64,000 nucleotides of DNA, from positions 1,922,001-1,986,000 of the forward strand of contig JAJTTP010000002.1 of the NCBI GenBank assembly GCA_023313575.1. Direction: 5' to 3'. Source of the stretch: Eutypella sp. D-1 (Eukaryota; Ascomycota; Sordariomycetes; Xylariales; Diatrypaceae). Of this stretch, positions 46,901 to 59,780 are shown in pieces. The position numbers and the translations under genes are program-made. A model generated the notes under the pieces. That model made no database searches and was not told the origin of the DNA. It saw only the letters and a program-made list of their open reading frames with translations. Numbering within the stretch: position 1 is the stretch's first letter; every line of letters starts with the position of its first letter.

Positions 46901-49900
46901 TGCCTACGTTGTAGTTTGCGGAGTTGGTGTACACGGACCTACGTATTAGGTGCAGAGTAGAATATTCTTGGTTGCAGGCAGGCGAGGCTATCGTTATCAC
47001 CATTAAAAGATGCATACCTAGGCATCGAAACCGCAGCATGCCAATTAACTACTTAAGAGTCATCGCGGGGCAGCATCCCTATTTTGCCTACACACTTGCG
47101 GGGTAGTCAATATAAGTAGACGTCATCTGCATTAGAATTGTGCAGCAGGTTACCTAAGTAAAATATATTATATATAGTGGGCATACCAGGCAACCAGCTA
47201 TGATATAAGGGTGGTAGGCAAAAAATGGGCAACAGAAAAAGCATGACGCTAAAAAAAAACCCCGCGCAGCCGCAGCAGTAGTATAACAGCAGCTAACTAG
47301 TAGCATATTGGGGGGTATGGACATGATAGGGCTAAGGGATGCGGCTATCAAGGCTCTACTCGCCTGTTCTAACGCAAGGCAACGCGAGGCAACGTGAGGC
47401 AGCCACTACTGCATGCACACACGCGCATGAAGAATGGAGGGCGAGCGGAGGTCTGTCCGGTCCAGGTTGATAACAATCGTTGTCCTAATTGTTGAAAAAA
47501 ATCCACTTACATGCCTACATAGGAGATACCAGCTTGCCACTTACTCCTGCGTACATATGTACATAGCCTCCTTACGCCTGTCGCTGCCCCTCCAAGGCTG
47601 GAAAAGTGTGGGCAGGGCAGAAATGCTGCCAGCGGCGGGGGAGGCTAGACGGACAATGCAATTGTTGGAATGGCTAGGACGCATGACGGGAAGAAAAAAA
47701 AAGAAGTACGAGACTAATTACTCACATAGCAAAGCCTGCCTGGATCCTTCTAGTGCCCTACACGGGGCGGGATGCGGCGTGATCTCTTCTGCTCCCGGTT
47801 TGGCAGGTGGAAAAAGTTCCTCAGCATGGCCATTGGCCCCTAGCGAGACGGAGGCAAGATGCGCGCCTACATATCATCTATACTTGCATGAATGGGCGTA
47901 CGTACATACATGCATAGATATGAGTTGCATATATGAGCTACATATGTGTGCGTACATCTCAGCACTAGTCAAGCCATTGTCTATTTCGTACATGCTACTG
48001 GCTTCATACCATTTGGTGTAGGCGGGCATAAGGTATGGCTTACGCCCCAGTGCTTGGTATGTGTAGTTGGGTCGAGTTGGGTCGGTGTCGACATACCTGA
48101 TAAATTGGGTGGATAGGTAGAGACGAAACACAATGCAATGGTACATATAACTCAGGGTGGTACGATACCCATCCCACCGGGGCACGTCCAGTTACTACAT
48201 AGCGTAATGGGAGGCGTTAGTTCAGGCAATTAGTCTTCACATATTTAGGTAAATAGCACACAAACGTAAGTCTAGACGTGATCGCAGAGTAGCATCGTAT
48301 GAAAATGTCTAGGGTAGGCTTGGGTAGGGTAGATAGAGGTAATGAATGGTCTATAACATCTGACGTTAGAACTAACTAATGAAGGTGCAATGCTGAAGAT
48401 CTACAACGAGGAACAGGCCACCTCCTCTGCCTTCCTGCCCCTCGTTGGTGGCACGACAATTCTTTCTTCGGCTAGTAAAAGCCCATGGGTGGCTCTCTTC
48501 ATGATGCGGACATAGACGGATAACGTATCCGTTCCCCTCAAGCTTTGGCACAGCCTGCCATCCACTTCTCCGGCCCTCGTTGTGATTTATTAGACATAGC
48601 CTGTCCGGAGCTTCTATCTGCCGCAAGATACGTCCCAGTAAGAGGGGAGAAAAGGAGCCGTCTCGATCTAGAATGCATCGCGTATTCGATACAACAGGGA
48701 TTATCCGTTACGAATTGGGGAACTTAGGAGAGGGAGAGGGATGATGGCATAAGAAGATATCTACATAGATAAGATCCTTTTACTAGGATTGTCTGACACC
48801 TGCTTCGTACTATATGGACTGATATTCACTATAGAAGTCCTACCTACCTCACTAATTGATGAGTAAACAGAATCCTTGCCTGAATCTGGCCTGAATCTGC
48901 GACTCTCGGATAATAACGACCAAGTTTTTTTTGTTTGGGTTGTCCCGAGGCAATAGCTGCTTTGGTTACATAGTAAGTGCAAAAAAGTAGATGCGGGATG
49001 AGGAATGATGGCCGAGATGGCAACCTTGGCCCCAAAATTTCAGGTTTTATGACACGCAGGATTTAAATTGATTTCTGAGCCGTTCGTGTAGGAACCGCGT
49101 CCGGCGCGTCTGATTGGCCCCCGCCGCGCGCTCTGACTTCGGCGGCGCGGGCTGCGGGCTGCGGGCAAACCGGGCTGGCCCTGTCAAAAAAAAAAGGACC
49201 ATGAGTGAAAGAAAGAAACGAAAGTCCATTCCAGACCTAGTAAGGCCTGCTTGATGATGCGACGCTGTACTATGCACATAAGCCCCTGTTTCTGAGCTTC
49301 CATGATAAGTGCCTAGCTCAACTACCTGTATAGGTAGCTACTTCAGTAGGCTGGTAGAGCTAGCTATTGCGAACACCTGGACAGTGATTGATTATGGTTC
49401 GCGAACGAATTTAAAAAGGCCTCAATTTTGTAAGTTGAACGGTATTGGTCCAACCAAACGTAATTATTGAAGTCGACTTCTAGGAAATGCATCTCATAAC
49501 TAACTACTGACTACGGAGTTGCTTATGTAGTTAATACCATGCAGGCTGGTACGTCATATGTAGAAACTGCCAATGTGGCTCGCAAGCTTACCAGCTCATT
49601 AAAAGATCTCGGGCAGATCATCGACATTTTGGACCGAATAAGGGGAGGCTAATCTTGAGGCGCCAATAACGTTACGTGCCAATGCACATTAGCACCATGT
49701 CACCAATCTTTTTTTGCCTTACCTCACTTCCACTCGCCTCATACAGCCAAGAGCGAAGCTCGATATGGGGATTGTCTCCGGCTATCTGGGCAACCGAAAC
49801 GGGCGCACTGTGCAGTTGGAACAGACAGAGAGACAGACAGACAATTGCCTGTCGTTTTGAGGTCAGCTAGCCAGCCGGTTCGCTGCCAGTGTCTCTCTGA

Positions 49901-52900
49901 CTAGGGATGCATGGGGGTTATATAGTTTCGATAGGTGGACTGGACCTCAAAGTCATGTTAATCCATAGATAGAGCTAAGCCATGTTTTCCTTATTCCCCT
50001 TTCTGCTGCATAGCCAATCATATCCCGGATATTGCAGTTCAAGCTTGAAATGCGCGATCGGTGTCATATCTGTTTGCACAGACAGGAGGAAGTCCTACCA
50101 ATTCCCACCGATAATGCCTACCGCTCGTCGCTCATCTCCGTTCTAATATCGTATCCTCGCAAGCCGAGCCACCAGACTGACGTTCTCTTTCCCCTCAGTA
50201 TGTATCCTTCTAGCGTTTTAAGGGGCCAACAAAAAGGCTATTAACGCCATCATCCATCATCTCTGATATCCTTGCGCCTACATAACGTACGTACAGTGCC
50301 CAGCCACTACCACCGCGTGCCGAGATCACACTGTCCACGATCTTTCTCGAAGCTCTTTCATATGTAAGCTAGCCGGGCTGCCGGGGCAGAACGGGGTTTA
50401 GTTCGCGTCGAAAAATAGAAAAAAGGGAACACACCCCCGGTCACGTTGCTTGGTCGTCGCCGCCCTTTATTCACCGTGCATTCGGTTTCGCGTGCTGGAT
50501 CTCAATCTCGTTGCATATGTACATACGTACTCCGTAGTTTAGTTAAGACAGGTATCCATTATGCGGTGGAGAGTTCACGATGAAGTTTTTTTTCTCCCTT
50601 TATTATGTTCTTTTGCTTCAGATTTTAACCTTTTCCCCCGCGCCTTATGCGCTCTTATGCTGTCTAGTTAGCTAGCATTATGGCGATATGTCGGCGTTTA
50701 GGTATGTAGCTTTTCGTCGCCAACCCCGCGAAGTTTTTGCCTTAAACAAATGTATTATCAGGAGGACTATTTACGAAATCCACGGATTGGTGAGGTTCAT
50801 CCTTGCCTATTGACCGATGTTACCCAGGCTAGTATGTAGTATTTCTGCTTCGTACGGACATCGGCGGCGAAGACATGTAAATGGGGTTTCACATACCCAC
50901 CTGAGTTATAAAGAGGCCCACGGGTACTATGTAGTCAGTTATGCCTGTACTGTATTTCATTTTTATTAAACCCGATGGAGTGGCTACAGTAAAAGGCGCT
51001 TCCCGCAAATGGCATTATTACGTGCATTCCGCATACATAGGCGTATGTAAGGTATATGCATCTACTATGTAGATTGTGTAGATGAACTGAGTCCTCATGC
51101 ATATAGACAGACACTCACATATACATCATAGAGTATATGTGAAGTATGGAAGTGGATGGGCAAACATGAAAACTAAAAGGCATAATGATGCTACCATCAC
51201 AATTGTAATTGTTACTGCAACCATGCCAGCTAGTCCGCCCAGATAGTGGACACGTACGCATCGTATCGTGCCGGACATAACAATGGCCGACCTCCAGGCC
51301 AGGCCAGGCCGGATATGTATGGACGCCGACCTAATGATGCGGCTCACCAAACAAACAAACAACTTGATGTTAAACCCAACCCGTCATGACTGGTCACTGG
51401 TCTGCAGGATACATGATACCCAGCTTTCAAGGCATAAAGTAACTATAACTACAGACGCAGATGGAAGTTTGGTAGACTTTTTCAATCGATTGCTTCAAAG
51501 CCCACCGACTTACTTAAGTACATAGTGGACTTACATATGCCATAAATACCCATAATGTATGAAAAAGGAATAGTTCCGCGTTAAAGGGATGATAATGCCG
51601 GTAAGCACGTTGAACTGGGCAGTCAGACAGTGGGGTTGTACTCCCGAATAGGCAAATTACTTATGTAATCCAGTCTTGGTGCAACTGACATAGGCAGGGG
51701 GCTCCACTAACACCGTGTGCTTCTCGAACCCTCAAAAGAATCCTCTACCGCAGACAATACAAGACGGACGGACAGACAGGCAAGCCGGCAGGCAATCAGA
51801 CAATCCGCATTGTTCAATTGTTTCAAATGGGGTTTCTTCTTCCCATCGTTCGCGAGATCGGCCGCGAGATCGAACAATTGACATCGGAGTACCCATTAGT
51901 TTTTAGTCAGTCCAGTCGCATATCATTTATCAGACCTGATTGACCACCGGCAGCAAGCCACTATGGATGTCGGAGCACCTAAGACCATATGTAAGTCAGC
52001 CAATCTGGCCAACCAAATGGCAAACCGGGTCATCTCATCTGTCGAAACATTATATGCGCATAGTACTGCGAGCGTGCCAGTCCCCTGGTCATCGACGCCG
52101 TCATCAGCATAGTAGCATAGCAGTATCGGCAATCGTGAAGAGACCGAGTGGCTGGCTCCCGTAGAATGGATGTTTGTATGTATGTATGGATGGTTGGATG
52201 GATGCATCGATCTGTCCCCCCTGCCCGTTAGGTGACCCATGCACCGCGCGAGAGACGGGCCTGATATTCCAGCCGACGGACCCTTCGTAGAGAGCACGCA
52301 ACCCCACAACGCGCTTTTGATATCTCGCCAACTAGCGGACGTCTCATGGTCGATTACCCGTACAAGGAGCCTCCGCAAAGGAGGCCACCACCCAGGCAGC
52401 CAGCCAGGCAGAGAGGGCCTGTGTAGGGGAGGGGTGGGGGTGGGAAGAGGGAAGGATAGATCCTGGTCGTCAGCTCCGAGCGGGCGAACGCCCAGCGAAA
52501 TGGCCCCAGCACGGCTGGCACGTAAACGGTCTGCTCTGACAGGCTGAGCGGGTAGAGCGCCGCGACCTGGTAAGCTCTTGCTCTCTAGCTAGTCTAGGTA
52601 GTCGGGCAGTCTCACTAGTGTCTATTTGGGCAACTTGACACTAGAAGAGATATGTAGGGGTCAAGATCCCATACCATCAATCAACTCATTGGGAATCAAT
52701 CAACAGTTCAAAACCCCCTAGGGGACCCGCTGGGGTCCTTCTACTACTCCGGCTACTTCACCTACCTAGTCCGCTAGGTAAGTCCGCTACTTTTTCTAGT
52801 TATGAATTATTACCATGTTAGGTACGATGCGTGGATGCTTGCTCGGTTGGCCCCCTCCTCCTCTTCCTATGTATGGTACCGTGCCCTCCTTAGTACTGTG

Positions 52901-53999
52901 CGCGCGGTGGGTTTGGCCGTATGAAGAATGAATTGAATGAATGAAAACTCTGGCGGGCGGTAAATAGTGCAGCACTATGCAGTATTACTAGTACATAGCA
53001 TACATAGTACGTATAAAGAGAGGTCATCGTGTACTGTAGTTTTACCTAAAAGAATTATTTGTTCGTCGGTCCATTGGGATAGTGTGGCTCCCGTCTGCTC
53101 CTAGTTATTCCTTTCCTGTTCCTGTTCCTCGGAGTACGGGACCAAACTTGCCTTGCATATGTAATTTTTCCCCCTACGTATATGGTTAGGTTGCTACGAG
53201 GTTAGAGCTCTACTTGTTAGCGCGTGTCGGTTTTTTTTCTTCCCTCTCCCTTCACTTGCCGTCTCCTTGGTGTCGGTGCCGTTTGACACAGACTACGTAG
53301 GTACTTAAGTGGTTTCTATCTAAGAATGACCTCAGTAATAATTAATCGCATTGTATTTCAGGTTATTGTGTTGGAGATTATGCATATTCGCATATTTTCG
53401 ATGTAAGCTTTGCATTATATGAAACTATGGCATGTTATGTATGTACCCAAGTAGCTACCTCGTAGGTGGTCATTGTTAAAATACCTACATCACATTACAT
53501 CCAGATGGATACACCTCGAAATGCGAAATGCATCATCCATGGATGAATAGCTTGGCTCAAGGGCTTGCTTGGGTACGTTATCCAGGTTTTAAGCTACTAG
53601 AGCCTAGGTAACTCTTAGACCTACATAAGTTAAGTACTTACATCCATATGTACATATATCTAAGTAGGTAGGTACGCGCTGCGGACATAAGAAGTTGGTG
53701 TGGATAGTTGTAGCGGTGCGTATATACCGAAGTACGAATACTTCCAGGTTATTAGTAGGAATAAGGTCGGTGTCATTTGGGATTTGGTGTCGGGTGGGTT
53801 TCCAATTGCTGGGCTGCTTGCTACATACATATCTGCCTACCCATACCTAAGTAGGTACATAATAGTTATAGGCTGCTTGCTAGGCTGCTAGGCTGTTAGG
53901 CAGGCTGCTGGCCGCTGTTTCCAAGGTTAGCTCTGTCCTCTACCGATACTTTTCTCTGGCTGGGCTAGGCTGGGGATGGGGGTGGTGGTGGTGGTGGGC
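37963..53999. other. gene desert, 16 kb
   Basis: No frame longer than 195 residues occurs in these 16 kb, and all look random: no family, no signal, no splice partner. Composition is normal (not RIP), so this is not dead transposon sequence of the kind at 9-22 kb. It holds many short simple repeats, including GTC units at 41832-41846, GATG/GATGAAT units near 42180-42210, GACA units near 49824-49842, and TGTA/TGGA units at 52171-52205. There are also many TACCTAGGTA-type words, with exact copies at 39723-39732 and 45454-45463. The right part probably contains distant regulatory sequence of the cyclin gene. A non-coding RNA cannot be excluded. Confidence 0.65.
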
Positions 54000-54048
54000 T
54001 TGGACCTGACCCGGTGTGTAATGTATGAAGGAGAGTGTGTGTGTGTGT
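53978..54048. repeat. GGT and GT simple repeats
   Basis: A GGT run at 53981-53997 and a GT run at about 54035-54048 mark the left end of the pyrimidine-rich leader region. Confidence 0.8.
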
Positions 54049-56650
54049 TGTGTGAGAGTGTACAGTAGTAGCAGTAGTAGTTAGTAGTAATAGTTAGTAC
54101 TCCGTAGTATGTCTGTCGTCTATCTCTCCCGGGTGTGTGTGTGTCTTAAAACTAAACCAGCGAACCAATCTCTTCCAATCCTTTTTCACTTCCCTCATCC
54201 TCCTCCAACTCGAAAGCCTTTTTCTTGTTCACCCTTCTTCCTCTCTCCTCTACCCTCTCCTCATCCGATCCATTCATTCTCTTTCTCTCCTGAAATTCCA
54301 CTACGATTATTCTCTCCTTGTTAATTCAACGGAGAAATAGTATCAGGTGGAGAGTTCAACAACCCCCGGGGACCCCCTTTCGACAAACCTAATTAGCGCC
54401 CCCCATCATTGAAGAGAAGGAGAGCAGGGACCGAGAGAAAGAATAAATGAAGAGAGAAGCGAATTAGATATTTTTGGTCTTCGAGAAAAATAATACCCTT
54501 TTCTATTTTTTTTTTTTTCAGAAGACCCTAATCATCTATTTCTCGCTTTTGAGGACAAATTACCTCTTCGGTATAACTCACAATTTTCTGGTTGGTAATT
54601 CCCTTCAGAATTCCTCGGGATATTTCACAAGGAATCTATTCAATTACCACGAGACCATCATACACACGCATACACACCATAGACTCACTCATAACTCCTC
54701 CATAACCACCACTCCCTCCCCTCCCTTAAACCCCTTCGAAGCGTCCCTCGGAATATTCTCATCATCCCGCCGGTCGATTCCCTCGCGCGCTTTCACATTC
54801 CTCCCATCTCACAACCGCCTGTGTATCATCCCTTCCTACCTACCGCCGATAGCCCACGCCCTTCTCTCTATACGCGCACACACCCTTCACTCACATACTC
54901 CTCCAACCCCTACCTCTTTACACAATCAAGGAGAATTGACGTATCTGCCCTTGTGCAGATAATCAACTTCCCTTCGAATTCCTTCGTGCCGACGGTACCT
55001 GGAATCTGACTTTGGCCCATCGCAATCAAGTGGATCTCAGCCTCGAGATAGAAATCGGTCTTGGACTCAGTCTTTTCTGAGTCTACTTCCGATTCGAGGA
55101 TATCAAGGAGTCTACATGATCCTAGTTACCCACGCTACGGTCTGTTAAGAAGCGTGCAAGTGTAGAGGTATGTGATATGCCCTGTATCCTGTATCTTGTA
55201 TTACGTGCTGTACTTGGCGGGGGGGATCCTTGGACGTGGGAACATGTTCGACAGACCTCATAGCCAGGCCAGGCCAGGCCAGGCTATCTAGACACCTTTC
55301 CATACCCGACAAGCAACGAGCAGTCTAGAGTTCTAACATCTTTCTTGTGTCTTCTCACATATAGTTATATGCCAGTTGGTTCCTCGCGTTCTAACGGTAT
55401 AAGCCTCACTCACGCTTCAATTCGAGAAGAGAAGAATTTCGCCTCGTGGGACTCGTTAACTCGCTGCTCCCAACTGACCGTCTAGGAATCACCCCTAATT
55501 TCCTAGCGAACTCAAATCATCGTGGCGGTAAGGGATAAGCTCTATTTTTATGTCGTTTTATTTGGTTCCTTTTTTCTTTTCGTCCCCTTTCTCGTCCAAC
55601 CTGTGCAACATTTCATGACAGCTTTTTTAAAAAGAAAGAAAAAAGCTTGTGATGGTTGTTGATCGATCTTCCCCATCTATATATCATCGATCGATTCGAG
55701 TGGATTCATCTTCTATAAAAGCACCAATATCAAACCTGCAATTCTTTCCTTCTACCTGTTAAAGACAAGACAACTCTGGGTCCCGTCCCCTCGTGTATGC
55801 CAGGAACGGAAGAACCTCCCTTTTCCCCCACATACGCACATACATACATATAGGCCTATCCCTGAGTATCTCTGGAAGTTTTATCGAATCAGAATGTCCC
55901 AAGCAATAAGAAACCCCTGAAGAAGGTTGAACGTCTAATGCAATTCAATTCAAAGGGAGCAAGGGCATGTCTGTCTTATGATCGATCTAAACCAACCTCA
56001 GTCTTAGAGCATCTTAGAGGATCTTCTTAGGGGAGGGGGGCCTTTTATTTTATTTTATTTTTTTCCCTCCCTAAAAATCCGTAATTCTTTAGTGGTGGCA
56101 GGAGTGGCTGGCACTGGTAAATCGGGTCCAGGACAACTGCTAACAAGGGTTTGCCTTATTTTTTCTTCCCCTGTTAATTAGGAACATTTCAACTCGACCT
56201 CATTAAAACCGACCTCCACTCCCGACTTTCTCACCTCCTTCATCCACCTCGTCGTTTTACCGATTATCCACGGCAATCATTTCGGCCATCGTCATTCTTT
56301 TAACAAACTTTATAGAATTAATTTTCACTACTCTCATTTAATAATATCGTAATACTCGTCTGCTGCGGTATTCACTCCTTCGATCACGGCAAAGACGAAC
56401 TTAATAATCATTCAACACCAAACCCAACTTTTAACTCAAACCTCGACATCAGACAGACACAGACAGACAGAAACCAACTGAGATTCCTGGAGAACCTAAT
56501 CGTCATTCTTTCAAGTACACACCCATAACTATAACTAACGTCAGGTCGAACTCTCATCCTACCAATCTACGACTCATCGTCAACCTCCCCCATACTCATT
56601 CATCCCGACAAAACGACAACCAACCACCCGACTAAAATCAATTATTCACC
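54049..56650 (+). promoter_or_regulatory. promoter and long 5' leader of the G1 cyclin gene
   Basis: The plus strand becomes strongly C/T-rich from about 54110 and stays so, in stretches, until the start codon at 56651. That strand bias is typical of transcribed fungal leaders. A TATA-like TATAAAA is at 55714-55720. If it is used, the leader is about 900 nt and contains several small upstream ORFs, for example 55797-55853 (18 codons), 55894-55920 (8 codons) and 55938-56030 (30 codons). A minisatellite of CCAGG units lies at about 55262-55286. Longer frames here (162 residues at 54474) are low-complexity Ser/Pro/His and not convincing proteins. Confidence 0.55.
55714..55720 (+). promoter_or_regulatory. 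candidate TATA box
   Basis: TATAAAA lies 930 bp before the cyclin start codon, followed by C/T-rich sequence. It is the only clear TATA word close to the gene. Confidence 0.35.
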
Positions 56651-58033
56651 ATGGCCTACTCTACTACCACGGACTCTGGATTCTTTGTCGAATCCGACGA
56701 GCCGAGATTCTCGCGGATGTCAGCCAAGGATGCTGCTAAGATGTTGGCACGGAATAGGCAAGAGATGATTGCTAATGAGCTTTCCCGTCTCGCTGGCGAC
56801 GAGTACTTGGAGGACATAATGCAACACATGAGACAAATGGAGGTGAGTGAGCTCTGCATAACTGTTTTTATTTAAAGTGGACTTGAATTCAATTGTCCTC
56901 TGGCAATTGAGTTAAATCATCCGATCATTGTGAATGATTATCCATCCCCCCCATCCCCTGCCACATGATAAACATCCTCACCGCAATTTCGGCCCGGGCT
57001 AGCAATTGACTTTTGATAATAGGATGAGACGTTGCCCGACGCCAACTTAATTGACATGCAACGCGAGATCCAATGGTTCATGCGGCCCTATCTGATTGAT
57101 TTCCTGATTGAGGCCCATGCTGCCTTCTCCCTGCTACCGGAGACGCTGTTCCTCACCATCAACCTGTTGGATCGGTACTGTTCAAAGCGAGTGGTCTACA
57201 AGCAACACTACCAGCTAGTCGGCTGTGCCGCACTCCTGATCGCCGCCAAATATGGTGACAAGAAGGATCGTGTGCCTCAGATCAACGAACTGAACAACAT
57301 GTGCTGCGGCCTCTACGACTCGGGCATGTTTACCCAAATGGAGATGCACGTTCTCAACACCCTCGAGTGGACCATCGGGCACCCTACCGTCGACTTCTTC
57401 ACTCAGCTCATCGTTGCCGAGGAGAGCGATGATGTCGAGGTGGAGCACATGGCGGCTTATCTGTGCGAGATCGCCCTGTACCACAGGGACTTCGTCTCCA
57501 CCAAGCCGTCCATCATGGCCCGCTCCTCTCTCGTCCTTGCTCGCGCGATATTGGGACGCCCCGAGGCTACCGATGGGGATTGGGATCACACGGAGAACGT
57601 CACCGTACTGGCCTTGTCGCAACATCTCCACCAGCCCTCCGCCACGCTGTCCCGCAAGTATTCCTCGCAGCACTTCTCGAGGGTTTCGGCCAAGCTGGCC
57701 GAGTTCCTGGCACAGCAAGCTGCCATCAGTCGCCGCGCAGGCCCCCCTTCTCCTCCCACTGAGGCTTCCCTCTCTGCGAAACAGGGTGACATCTATAGCA
57801 CCCCCCAGAAAGTTCATGGTGCTGTAATGGGCGTCGCCGACGGATACATGACCCCGCCCATTACGCCTGATGGCGTCTGTTTTGGCGTTGCGGACCCCAT
57901 GAACAGATATGTTCCTCCCCGATGCCCTGTTACGCCGACACCACAACCTCCTCAGATTTCTGGATATCAGCAACAGATGCAGCAATATCCCGTGTATGTG
58001 ACCGACGAATATAATAACCAGATAGCCCAGTGA
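56651..58033 (+). CDS. G1/S cyclin, Cln/Puc1 type
   Basis: Exons 56651-56842 and 57023-58033 are joined in phase 0 over a 180 bp intron, giving 400 residues. The cyclin N box shows MRPYLIDFLIEAHAAF (counterpart of MRxxLxDWLxE), LFLTINLLDRYCSKR and LVGCAALLIAAKYGDK, which bind the cyclin-dependent kinase. The cyclin C box follows (VDFFTQLIVAEE, AAYLCEIALYHRDF, IMARSSLVLARAILG). The C-terminal tail has several Thr-Pro and Ser-Pro sites (YMTPPITPDG, CPVTPTPQP), candidates for CDK phosphorylation, and a Gln-rich end. This matches the single Cln-like G1 cyclin of filamentous ascomycetes, which drives entry into S phase with Cdc28/Cdk1. The start is fixed by CACCATGGCC context. Its long leader and the gene-free space upstream suggest complex regulation. 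Confidence 0.93.
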
Positions 58034-59780
58034 CTTTAGTTACCCAGTCGATATTTGGAACAATACTTAAGTGGAGCCCTGCGACTCTGTCAACAGATTT
58101 CGTTCGACATCGAATTCATATCAATCGCATGGATGTGTACAATTGGAAGAAAAAAAGATTGCATAAATTGACGGTTCTGGTTCATCTTTACGGCATTAGC
58201 GACTCGTTTGAAATTCATTTCCTTTTTCAGTCATACCCAACGCGCACGTTTTACCAGCATGCATTGCTACAAAAAAGCATTTACGATTTTTCAATCCCCA
58301 AAAAAAACTCTGTTTTCGGTCGAATTTTTCATTGCAATAACATGGCTCGACACCGTCCCCAGGCGAACAAACAAGGGGTTGCGACGGTAGATTGCATTGT
58401 AGAGGCAGGACGGGAGAGGGGAGACGCTCAACAGCATAGCGTGTGGTGCGACGAAATTTGGTTGGGAAGACACAAATATCAGCGGTTTTTTTGTGGTGGG
58501 TTAGTTGAAGACGGACGGGGAGAGAGCTGTGTGGCTGATGTGCGTCGACGCGCGAAGCGTACACTTGCTTTTCAGTGGGAAGGAGAGGTATTTGTGAAGT
58601 CGACCCCCGTATGGTCGACGAATCTTCTTGGGGAGGGAGTCAGGTGACTACCATGTTTTCCCTGGCCCCCTCCCCTTCTACTATCTACATCGGAAGGTTC
58701 CCTCCGCTCGGAGAATTACTCATTCTTTTTGGAGGAGAATTTTGCGCTGCGAAATATGTGCTGCAGGAGGGGAAAGGTGGACATACACCCTAGGGTATAT
58801 GGACGGGAAACGGCCCTCTATATAGGAAGGGGGGGCGTTGGCTTTCCCTATGTGGCTTTTTTGCTTTTTTTTTCTTTTGTTCTTTTTCGGCCGCGTCTCA
58901 AATCTACATACATGCAGAGAAAAAAACAGCTGGTCGGAGGAGAAGAGAAGGAGAAGACGAAGAAAAAAAAATGCATATTTCGCAGAACATTCTTTTGCGG
59001 CGTGCAGAACAGTGCTTCCTTGCCTGCGCCCCTCATGTTGTTTGTATTCTACGTAAAGGCTTGAAGAAGGAAAAAAAAAGAGCCTTTCTCGTGATACGAG
59101 AATCGGTGCGCTAGTTGTAGCAGTATAGTAGTTTTGTAATCTGTCCCTTCCGACGCCGTCGCCTTCTTTCTTGGAATGCTTGCTGGTCAGGTGCGTTAAA
59201 TCGAGACTTTAAAACCTTACTTATCTCGTAAGATTTCTTTCTGCCGCGCAATGTGATGGTAACTAAGACTTGTACGTACGTAGATGGATGGATAAGCTAG
59301 TTGATGCATTGCGAGAAAAGGGTCATTAGGGACCCACCTTTACCCCTGAAGATAGAAAGTGGAGCTGGTCTCCACTTCGAGTTTGCCTGACTCATTTTTT
59401 TTCTTTCTCGACCTAGCTTTGCATGAACAATGTCGCATCGCATCAAATTAAACGGCGGAAGAAACCATTGTCGTTCTATCTATCCCCATCGGACGACCAC
59501 CAGTAGTGGTGCGAGCATTATACAATAATCCACACTATGATGAGACCTGTAGACAGAGAAAAAAGATATTTTGGGAAGTAGGGTAGAGGGAGGTTTTTTA
59601 AAATAGAATAAATTACTTTCATTCATTCATTACCCAGCGCCCGTCTAACTAGACCAATTTATGTATGTATGTATGTATGTATCCCAACCAGAACCGTACT
59701 AACCGAAACCTATTTTACAATCTACTACTCCACCTACCTAAAACTACGTACTTCGATATCATAAAGCGTTCGTTAGGCTA
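58034..59780. terminator. 3' region of the cyclin gene and spacer
   Basis: Frames in the first 600 bp (for example one overlapping the cyclin stop) have no recognisable content and are probably 3' UTR. T-rich runs and AAAAAAA tracts near 58855-58980 and 59060-59080 could be polyadenylation-related. No gene was recognised; the next gene converges from the right. Confidence 0.5.
59660..59682. repeat. ATGT tetranucleotide microsatellite
   Basis: About five and a half perfect units of ATGT. Confidence 0.9.

Noticed and set aside
47434..48021. 195-residue frame in the gene desert
   Set aside because: The composition looks random, with no splice partners and no family. It is the longest of many chance frames.
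52530..52575. tRNA-like GGGTAGAGCGCC
   Set aside because: It is only an A-box-like word; no B-box lies within 80 bp.
54474..54962. 162-residue frame in the cyclin leader
   Set aside because: It is a Ser/Pro/His/Thr-rich translation of a C/T-rich leader with no protein-like pattern.
57215..57985. 256-residue minus-strand frame
   Set aside because: It is antisense to the cyclin box exon. A shadow.
58030..58647. 205-residue frame overlapping the cyclin stop
   Set aside because: It has low-complexity content and no recognisable motif. It is more likely 3' UTR.
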